This document shows, in pieces, positions 56,088-64,000 of a stretch of 64,000 bases of DNA. The stretch is from contig NW_019775738.1 in the NCBI RefSeq assembly GCF_001039355.2, positions 168,529 through 232,528 on the forward strand, given 5' to 3'. Positions within the stretch are counted from its first letter, which is position 1; the number at the start of each line of letters is the position of its first letter. Source of the stretch: Lingula anatina (taxonomy: Eukaryota > Brachiopoda > Lingulata > Lingulida > Lingulidae). Below the pieces are notes generated by a model that did no database searches, was not told the DNA's origin, and saw only the letters and a list, made by a program, of their open reading frames with translations. Position numbers and translations under genes: made by a program.

Positions 56088-57644
56088 GCCAATATTTCGT
56101 ACTTAAATGCATTATAACTCGCATAAATATAATCTTACATCTGAGCAATTGTGAAAGTTAATGTTAACCTCCGCCGTAATCACCAGCCATAATATCGACC
56201 AGTCTCGTCATTTCCGCTTCTTGACCACAGTAAAGAAAACATGTAATCAGTCGGAGGAAAATTTGAAATTTTAAGATTTATTTTTATGAACTTTCATAAC
56301 ATTAGATAAATATAAATGATAACCTACCTATCAGATATGGATCCAAAAACTGGGGCACCCGCGATCGACCCGGCGATTAACATTATGTGAGACTGAGTCA
56401 GTTTTAAAGAATCGGTACAAATGAGGCCAAACTAGAAAGGAAAAATACATTTTCGTGTAAGATAATTATTGTTTTAAGAATTAAGCTGTGAATACATTCT
56501 GTTTCTGTCACATGTGTGTCACACGCTTTATAGTCCACCGCCCCCCCAAAAAAAATACCAGGTACTGACAAGATTACTGTTTTACGCAAAGTTTGAAGTC
56601 AGTCTTTGGGCTCAATTTCTTGTTTGAAAGCAAATGATAAAAGAAATATAATAATAAAAATGCAGGTACCTGCATTGGGTAAGAATATGTTACAGTTGAT
56701 GTATCGAACACCCATTCCGTGCATGGCTCCGGTTCCGTCTTGTCTTGACTGTAGTCCCCTTGGTGGCTGACATTTTGTATAAATGTGCACTGCTGTGTCG
56801 CAACTCCAGTTTCATTCGGTATAGAAACGTTGTTTGTATCATTCAAAAGCCCAGGGATTTTGCATCTTGAATTTAATATTTTGATAGTTCACGTTTACTT
56901 TGAAATCAGATTCATTTTTCCTCTAAAACGAGGTTATGATTTTTATTTAAATTTAATTCTGCACTTACATGTAGATGCAATATATCTTATCATTTCTAAC
57001 TAATTAGCTTAGTTCTAAACTAATCCTATTTTATTTAGACGGCAATTCGTATTCCTGGCGATTCAAAGTAAAATATCGCCAGGAGGGAGGTTAATTGTCA
57101 TTTTAAGGGCTGAATTGGAACAGAAAAGAAGCTTTGTAGGATATCCAGCATAGAGATATGGAGTTGGGACATTCGAAACATGTTTACCTGTCGAATATAA
57201 ATACACGTTTCATAATTCATAGCCCATCATGTATCCACTTCATTCCTTTTGCCTCTGTTTCTTTTTTATTTAATCAATTTAATTATTTTTTTTTTTATTT
57301 TTAATCTTTATTTTTTATTTTTATTCTTATTTTTTTCGTGAATCAAAGTTTATTTGATATTTGTATGTCATAGTAAAAAGGTGACCATTTTCTTATCTAT
57401 ACAGCACATCATATTTTACACTATCATAATCCTACCTGTGGCCAGGGGTTTCCTCTATGAAAACAACTGCAACGTAAATGACACTGTGCAACATACAGGC
57501 TAACGCCAGTAAAGTGTAAATTAATCTCTGAAAGGTTCCAAACTCCCCGATCAGTACAAGAATGTCGTCAAAGTCCTTGGGGTCGTCGCTCGAACTTTCC
57601 CCATTTAACTTCGTGCCTTCCATGTTGCATTTGGCTAGATGCAT
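52084..57644 (-). CDS. SLC22-family transporter (organic cation/anion/carnitine type)
   Basis: Ten exons: 57436-57644, 56670-56865, 56328-56431, 55857-56011, 55146-55317, 54611-54823, 53553-53776, 53170-53354, 52519-52673 and 52084-52156. They total 1,686 bases (561 residues; 554 if the second ATG at 57623 is used). Marks of the family in order: FDDILVLIGEFGTFQR before helix 1; a large loop with Cys and N-glycosylation sites (NNVS, NET, NVS) ending EPCTEWVFDTS; GSISDSLGRRF in the 2-3 loop; LPESPRWLLTKGR after helix 6; DRFGRKRP in the 8-9 loop; LPETAKRDLPETIADAE after helix 12. Twelve membrane segments are expected. Members move organic ions across the plasma membrane; the substrate cannot be read here. 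The last exon adds 24 residues; reading through the previous donor (GTAAGT) would give a false TAA stop after FPL. Confidence 0.93.
52390..52431. repeat. CT microsatellite
   Basis: An uninterrupted CT run in the last intron of the SLC22 gene. Confidence 0.95.
53908..54222 (+). repeat. Dispersed repeat family R1, copy 4
   Basis: The longest copy. It has TTATTCTATTTTACCACAAA, GTCATCGGACCACGTGATCT, CCATAGATGG, an internal TCTTAAGAGATTATTGCAAA block, TTCACCATTGGTAAGTATGA and GCCAAAGTGAACAGTTACAT. It lies in an SLC22 intron. Confidence 0.75.
54861..54907. repeat. GC/GT/GA compound microsatellite
   Basis: A GTGCGTGCGC tract passes into GT repeats and then GAGAGA, in an SLC22 intron. Confidence 0.9.
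55795..55836. repeat. AAT/ATT palindromic microsatellite
   Basis: AAT units run into ATT units with no spacer, as at 27541-27631. It lies about 20 bases from an SLC22 splice donor. Confidence 0.9.
56050..56083. repeat. CT microsatellite
   Basis: A CT run in the intron before the fourth SLC22 exon. Confidence 0.95.
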
Positions 57645-57937
57645 GTAAATATGAAAATATTTGCAGCATTTATAAATTATACGAAGACATGAGTATCTAT
57701 TACAAGCCTCAGAAAGGTCGCTAAAATTATTTAACTAACCTGTGGGGTATCTTATTAGATGCCATAGAGACAAAAATGCAAATTTTCCATTATAAGCAAT
57801 TCTTTAGTTTTACAAATACTTCCACTTTTGTATTACTGAAATAGAATACAAAACTACACTGTCAGCCATTGAATATTTCATAACAGAATGCTGGCGGATT
57901 CTGTGTTCAAAGAGCAGTTATACTACTACGTGTACTA

Positions 57938-58175
57938 CACACACTGGACAATAGAAGTGTCACCCCTACTGAATCAATATTTTGGGGGAGATAAATGACT
58001 GTGGAATGATATACTCCTGGTATCATTTTAATAACATCAATTTCACAAAAGAAACGGTTCTGACTGAATAATTCAACTGCATCGATATTCTGACATTGCT
58101 TATATTCCGCCTCTTCAGGTAAATAAATGTGATTACTCTGATTCAGGGGGTGACACTTCTATTGTCCAGTGTGTG
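57938..58175. mobile_element. MITE family M1 with 29-base terminal inverted repeats
   Basis: A 238-base element flanked by TA on both sides. Both ends read CACACACTGGACAATAGAAG inward, perfect over 29 bases. TA target sites suggest mobilisation by a Tc1/mariner-type transposase. The same end appears at 10025-10049. Confidence 0.9.
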
Positions 58176-58513
58176 TACAAAAGTTTGCGGCTCGTACGTG
58201 CGAAGAATGTTTGCTGAATCACAAAAAGACGCAAGGCAATTGTGCATTAGAATTACAGCAACTGGGATTGGAATTTACAATACAATGGCAAATAATCTAA
58301 CCGTTCCTTTAAATTGTCGAGGCCAATCCCTTCTTCATATTAGGCCTCTGTAGCTTCTACGATTTTGAGAAATTTTGAAAATCGTAAGTCCGTAGGCTGT
58401 AGCATTTTCGTACAAGGCACGAGTTTGAAAAGTTTGAAATTGTGCGTTTTCTCATTCTGACCACAGGGGTGCCTTAAGTCGTAGAGACTAAAGAACCATT
58501 CCAACAGTTATTT

Positions 58514-58706
58514 GGATCGATTTATCTCCATGTGGAGTCTCACTAAATTGTTGTCAACTTGACCGGCTTAAATATCTGTCACGCCCAGTAAAGGTGTTTA
58601 GGAGTAGTTATCTTTACCCCTTAGGTGATTCGGTAGGCGTGACAGACATATAAGCCGGTTATTTGCTAGCAATTTAGTGAGACTCCCCAGGGAGTTAGGT
58701 CGATCC
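58514..58706. mobile_element. Fold-back element family F1, copy 1
   Basis: Arms of about 55 bases: GGAGTCTCACTAAATTG and GACCGGCTTA on the left; TAAGCCGG and CAATTTAGTGAGACTCC on the right. An inner pair, TGTCACGCC / GGCGTGACA, extends the hairpin. Confidence 0.8.
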
Positions 58707-58929
58707 AGATGGATGGATCTATGTATGAGAACTCAGTCTAAGATTCAGGAAAGACGGGAAGAAGGCGCGCGGCAACTGCTCTGAGATTAAACCGACTTGG
58801 TACGATTACTTTACAACCGATAAACTTTTTAACCTATGGTTACCCGCACGTAATGTAAACGTGTTTTATTCCGAGCCATTATTCCACAATAGTCTAACAC
58901 TGGGTTCCCATGCCTAGATCGGTCTAACA

Positions 58930-59022
58930 GGATCGATCCATCTCCTTCGGGTTTCTCGCTAAATTGCTTTCAGCTTAAGTTAATTGCAATTTAGCGAGAT
59001 CTCCTCAGAGATAGATCGATCC
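58930..59022. mobile_element. Fold-back element family F1, copy 2 (short)
   Basis: Arms GGATCGATCCATCTCC / TTTCTCGCTAAATTGC and GCAATTTAGCGAGATC / ATAGATCGATCC. It is related to copy 1 by the TCTCRCTAAATTG core. Confidence 0.7.
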
Positions 59023-59276
59023 ACAGCTAGTACGATAGGGTCTGCGAATGTCGTATTCAATGATAGCCGCTTATGGTGTCCATGGTCAACATGTTTATTT
59101 CACACATAGAGCTGAACTGACACGTGTGAAGCAACGCAGTGGATGTAGGACGACTTTGAAATAGCTATTAAATACGTATTTCACACCACGAGCGTTAAAA
59201 ACGTCAGCAGGTCTAGTTACAATTCCACCTTAGTTCATTGTTTACTCTGAGGGAAGGAGGCAAATCTATGCCACTG

Positions 59277-59280
<4 letters not shown>

Positions 59281-59322
<42 letters not shown>
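59281..59322. repeat. CA microsatellite
   Basis: An uninterrupted CA run of about 42 bases. Confidence 0.97.
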
Positions 59323-59324
<2 letters not shown>

Positions 59325-59530
59325 GGTGGTAGTAATATACACTGTACAGTATAGGTGCACCTTAACTTTGCGCGATGATTTGGATTTAACCTACTTTTTA
59401 CCTGTTGATTTGTCTGAACTACCAGAGTCGGAATGAAGCCTTCAGATCTATAGTGTGACCTTGCATGTCCCCCATGTCCTCAGAAGGAGATTATCGATAA
59501 GACCTAGCTGTCTTGAGTTAGAGATAAGGG

Positions 59531-59747
59531 CCCCTTTACACTGGACGGCGTCCTTTCTGCGTCCAGCAGCACGGCCCCATTTGAGAGTTAAAAAATTATA
59601 ATATTTTACGTGCCGACAACTGGCCGGTCATTGAGCATTCTTCTGATACAAAATCAGTGCTCGTGCTTCCTTATTAAGACCACAGCGATGCCAAATTTCA
59701 TGGTCGCAGAGAGGACGCAGAAAGGACGCCGTCCAGTGTAAAAGGGG
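59531..59747. mobile_element. MITE family M3
   Basis: The ends are CCCCTTTACACTGGACGGCG and, inverted, CCCCTTTTACACTGGACGGC. The inverted repeats extend about 34 bases to TTTCTGCGTCC. ATAAG just outside both ends may be a target duplication. Confidence 0.85.
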
Positions 59748-61171
59748 TATAAGCAAACACATGTGCCTGTAGTACAGTGCTGCCCTCTACAATAACTAAA
59801 AATAGACAAGAGACCATAAGAATACCAGTGGCTAGAAACTGATGCCAGAGAGTGACAAAGCAGGCGCATAGCAAAGACTATTGAAAGATCCCTTTTTAAG
59901 TACATGTATGACCAACCCCGGATACAAAACCGAGTCTGGCCCACTTTGTCGACGGAATCGGGGGCCGCTAATGGGGCCCCAAAAAAAATTTTTTTTGGTG
60001 TTTTGGAGGGGGCAAAAGGTGCGATTTGGTACAGTTCATTTCTGAATGAAACATTACCATGTTATTTTTTATTTAAGTACAAAGTTACAAAATGTGTTGA
60101 TGCAACACGAGGCAAAATTACTTTTATTTAAATAGACATGCACAATTTATTTGTGAAGTAAATAATAAAAGAATGTGTCTTTGTTTTATACTGCAGAAAA
60201 TGAGCCACCTAGATGTAAGGAAACATCAAAAACAAAGTCAGTGAATCTACAATGAGGTCCATTACTGAGACAGTTGAATTTTACCATTTTGTTTTACACT
60301 GTGTATCACAGCATACATGTTTTATTCAGTTACTCAAATAGCAATGCCCTTTGTGCTATAATGCACTGTTGCATCATCTTGGATGATAAGGCAAAACTCA
60401 GGTTTTAACATTGCGCTTGTAATGAGTAATCAATTTAAATGCAGTGATTTCTCTTTCTTATGTGATATTTATTGTAGATCAGGAAGTACAAAACATTTTG
60501 TCATTTAGGAATTAAGTTACCCAGGAGTTAAACGTCTTGAAAATGTTTTAGAATTATTATTTTTTACTGAAAACATATCAGGTTTGATTTATCAATTTTT
60601 ATTAGTGATATATATACATCCTCTTTTCTCATGGTGCCAGTTTGTATTTTGCAATGTTGAACTAATTTTACAATATTGATGGAGGCAGGGCTTCTCTTTT
60701 GAACCTTTTGATAACATTTTTCTGTTTTACATGATATGATGGCAGTTGCAGATAGATTTTTGTAGGACCTACTAGTGAGTGATTTTTTTTATATTCGCCC
60801 TGTGATATTTGATATCATTTCATGTGCTGTCAAAATTAGATGATTTCTTGAAATTTGATTTTTTTTTATATATTGTAGTCATTATTATTATAATCGCTCC
60901 TTTCACCTATGAAATGTTGTGTTCAAATGTTTACGCAAATTAAATATGTTTATTTAAAAATAAACGCATTTGTTTTCCTTCAATAAAACTCGACACTTTT
61001 TTTTAAATATCGCGATAAAAGGTCTACGTTTTCAGAAAAAGACACCCCCCTCCCCATTGAAATTGCTGGCTACGGGCCGGTGAGTCTGATTTGTCAGTCT
61101 GCTGGACTTACATGTATGTCAAAACCAAATCAACTTATGCAAACTCCGACCTCTCTGTCTGGAATGTTATT

Positions 61172-61268
61172 CCCAGCAAACACATCACTGTCGGATCACG
61201 TGGCTATGACGTTATAATGTGGTGGCAACGTGCTGGCCACGTGATCCGAACATGACGTGTTTGCTGGG
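61172..61268. mobile_element. Hairpin element M4
   Basis: Arms CCCAGCAAACACATCACTGT / CGGATCACGTGGC and GCCACGTGATCCG / ACGTGTTTGCTGGG enclose a short centre. The arms are near-perfect and the element is under 100 bases. Confidence 0.8.
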
Positions 61269-63261
61269 TTCCTGCCAGAATAAATGCCACACAGCTTGAG
61301 AGCTAGCTACTTCAGTATATGAAAATGTAAATTATGATACATCGAGTTGTGATGTGCCAAACAAACATAGGCAAACACATTTGATCTGCACACTTGTTGT
61401 TGACTGGGCATTGATATGATTGTAATTTGTTAAGCCTGTCACTCTTTAACAGTTTGATAATTTATGTAAAACGTTGCGCTCCAAATGATGCATTTAATAA
61501 TTGATTTACGATTTTAAATCAAACCCGTGTTTTTGTAATGCTCTTTTTTATCAATTGCAGGAAAGGAACTTATGATGACTCAGATGACTGATGAGATTAT
61601 TAAAATTTATAAAACGCGATTTCATTTTTTTTTATAACTCGGAATAAATGGAAAATTCGAAGAAAATGATTAAAAAATACAACTCTGTATGTCTGTTGAA
61701 ATGGGATTTTAAGAGGACACAGAAGGACCTATGAGCTTATTTTTGAGAATTCGCTCTGTAGTAGATTTGAACATGTATATAATGTTTTGTGTGTATATAA
61801 AGAAGCCTGTGTTTTAATGTTTCCATCCATGTTTTAACTACAATGAAGGTTACTGAGAATATATAATATGACATTTTGATTGTGTTACGACACTATTAAG
61901 TGTAATGGAAATTTCACATTATGCAACAGCGTGAAAACATTTTTGCATTAAGGGACAATTACACGTTATTCGACATGGATCCCCCCTCGGACAGTTACTA
62001 ATTTCATTTTGTTCCCCGGCCATCCATTTTTGATTCTTACAGATATCTGCTCTTAAAACCAAAAATCTCACACTATGATAAGTAACAGATGCGGATAAGT
62101 CCTTCTGGAATACGAAGACACATTACATTCTAAGTGAAGCATGCTTCGTTTATTACTACTAATAAGTTATTTGATGTGGTACAAAGCACTGGATCCCAGT
62201 GCTGGGATAAGTCAAACAATGAGTCGCTAGTTAAGGGAAAATAATTTTCTCTCTACGAAAATTAGATTTGATGTAAAAATCCTGTATCGACCACCTTTAA
62301 GTCTTACAAACAGACAGTTACCAAAAAGAAATGAAAACTAACAACCAATCTATAGCATTTGCGACAGTTTTATTTGCGTAAAGTAAGATACCCGATTACA
62401 GCAATATTTGACCACCCACATCTCAAAAGAGTAAGATAAGGGAATTGAGTACATGCCAACGATTAAGTCTTATTAATTCACACTACAAGCAAAACCTAAT
62501 ATGGACTTCAAAATAAAAGTGATATGTCATGAACCCCCACGTAAAGCCATCAGGCCTATTTATCATATAATCAAAATAACCAAATAACATTATTATTTGA
62601 ATTAAAACATCACACCACCGTAGTAATTAAAAGTTAACAATCCAATTTGCAGTAGTTTACTAAAAAGAACACCTAGATATAATAACAATACACCCCACTG
62701 CAATATAACAATATAAAAAACTGGAATGTGTACACAATAATACAACCAAGATATGTCAGTTTTGAGCAAAGTTGAGAGGAAAACTGAAATAAGTATTTTG
62801 TATTACAATAATATTCAAGCAAGATGCGACAGTTTTTTCCCATTGTTTAATGATTTTTTTGATTTTTTTTAACCATACCACTAACATATATACTGTGAAT
62901 AAACTGTAATATATATTCTGCGTAAAACACATTCAAAGGATTGATTCTTGTCAGAGTCCGTTTTTCATTCAACATTATCCAAGTCTTGGTGTTCTTCGTC
63001 CCTAATTTTCCTATAAGAATAAAGAAAAAATAAAAAATGCATTTTGTGTTACAAAAGTCAAATTATCAAAAATGTAACAATCATGAAAAAAGTGTCCAAA
63101 AAGAATATATTATTAAGGCTACCTGGAGACAAAGGAAACCCTACTTAAAATGTAAATCATGACGTACATTAAGATTCACGAAAGATTATCCACAAGTCAC
63201 GATTGTTCATCAAATTATCAGGTGTTTAGCGCTAACAATTGACTTATTTTACCTTTATCAC

Positions 63262-63976
63262 TTAGTATAAGGCATCGCAACACGTGTAGTTTATCATAAC
63301 GACGCAAGGGCAGCCGTAAGGAGCAGGAATTGTCACGTGACAGACTGGAGATAAATAGTCGACGCATTCTTCTGTCACAGAAGCCTGCACTGCAGCAACA
63401 TAGGTCTCATCTGGAATATTATCCAACATAAAATTTAAAAAATATATTGCTGATTACTTTTCTGGATTTTTCGTACTTTTCACAAATATAATTCTATTCG
63501 GTTGTGCGAAGTAAATAAGAATGGAATTATTTTCTCCTAGGGGGCGACACTGTATATATTGTGTTAGCTGTGCTATTGGTAAGAATTATGGGTAAGTTAC
63601 GATAGTTGTTCATTCGATCAGTTGTCGCAGACCAGTTGACAAATAAATTTTATTTTTGTTTTTCAATTTTTGCTTATGGTTTTGTTGTTTTAATCTGATA
63701 AGTACATCTGATTCTTTTTGTTTTATAACAAGATTGGTTTTTGCTGCAGTTGCTATTTTTAATTTTTCGGCGACGACAGACGAAGTGATTGCTCTAACGG
63801 TATGTACACACCTGTGACTGTACATAAAAAATGACAAGGATAAAACGAATAACAAATTCTCATCTTACCGTAGTTTTCGATACTTTCGATCAGTACAATC
63901 CCACACCTAAAGGTGACGTACTTGTCAAATGTGTTAGCACCCCTAAAATTCACCCGAATATCGTGAAGCCTATTTC
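63262..63976 (-). CDS. Cys-rich protein of unknown family, C-terminal exons (partial)
   Basis: Two exons, 63869-63976 and 63262-63410, joined at phase 1; the gene continues above 64000. The first follows a TTTTTTTAG acceptor and encodes NRLHDIRVNFRGANTFDKYV and TFRCGIVLIESIENY; its donor is GTAAGA. The second follows an AATATTCCAG acceptor and encodes DETYVAAVQASVTEECVDYL, then SPVCHVTIPAPYGCPCVVMI and NYTCCDALY, ending in TAA. Six Cys, including CPC and CC pairs, lie in the last 35 residues, which suggests an extracellular disulfide-rich tail. I do not recognise the family. A possible further 3' exon (acceptor TTCTTATAG near 63012) would be untranslated if this stop is right. Confidence 0.6.
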
Positions 63977-64000
63977 CTAAAAAAATAATAAAATAAAATC

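Larger units (their letters stand above)
57645..63261. other. Intergenic region rich in MITEs
   Basis: No exon is supported. It holds at least five inverted-repeat elements (57938-58175, 58514-58706, 58930-59022, 59531-59747, 61172-61268) and a CA microsatellite (59281-59322). About 60170-62900 is AT-rich with nothing recognised. A candidate 3' exon of the Cys-rich gene near 62985-63015 is weak. Confidence 0.6.

Noticed and set aside
62985-63015. A further coding exon (KIRDEEHQDLDNVE) of the Cys-rich gene
   Set aside because: The acceptor looks good, but the preceding exon already ends in a stop and has no in-frame donor before it. At best it is 3' untranslated or an alternative exon.

Overview
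This is a 64 kb piece of a metazoan nuclear genome. The genes are rich in introns with GT-AG splice sites. The non-coding DNA is AT-rich and carries microsatellites, Tc1-type DNA transposons, MITEs and a non-LTR retrotransposon. Tandem scavenger-receptor (SRCR) genes with EGF and LCCL modules, in this repeat background, suggest a marine invertebrate such as a lophotrochozoan, amphioxus, echinoderm or hemichordate. I cannot fix the species from sequence alone.

Layout. (1) 544-2143, plus strand: the 3' end of a secreted vWD-C8 protein, cut on its 5' side by an assembly gap. (2) 4138-28304, minus strand: 'paralog A', a complete 34-exon gene for a secreted protein of about 1,700 residues. Its order is signal peptide, dibasic propeptide, 13 SRCR domains, EGF, calcium-binding-type EGF, a 7-Cys module and LCCL. 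(3) 30960-49598, minus strand: 'paralog B', the head-to-tail sister gene with 36 exons, about 1,869 residues and 14 SRCR domains in the same order. (4) 52084-57644, minus strand: a complete 10-exon SLC22-family (organic ion transporter) gene of about 561 residues. (5) 63262-63976, minus strand: the last two coding exons of an unrecognised Cys-rich protein that continues beyond the window. The remaining sequence is introns and intergenic DNA holding repeats and transposon remnants.

The exon models were built by hand. Every SRCR domain is made of two exons: a first exon that enters at phase 1 and leaves at phase 2, and a second that enters at phase 2 and leaves at phase 1. All exon lengths in both paralogs and in the SLC22 gene sum to whole codons, which supports the splice choices. 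The four C-terminal SRCRs and everything after them correspond one-to-one between A and B. The upstream SRCRs were amplified separately in each gene, as higher-order repeats of two domains (about 1.87 kb) in A and three domains (about 2.57 kb) in B.

Biology. The SRCR repeats carry a GRVEV....G.W segment like the bacteria-binding segment of DMBT1. They are joined by short Thr/Pro linkers, and the C-terminus carries LCCL, a domain of secreted host-defence and matrix proteins. With a vWD-C8 gene next door, the region reads as a secreted or mucus-barrier recognition cluster that is still expanding. That role is inference. The single N at 10050 appears to join two haplotypes, one with a MITE insertion, and it duplicates one exon artificially.
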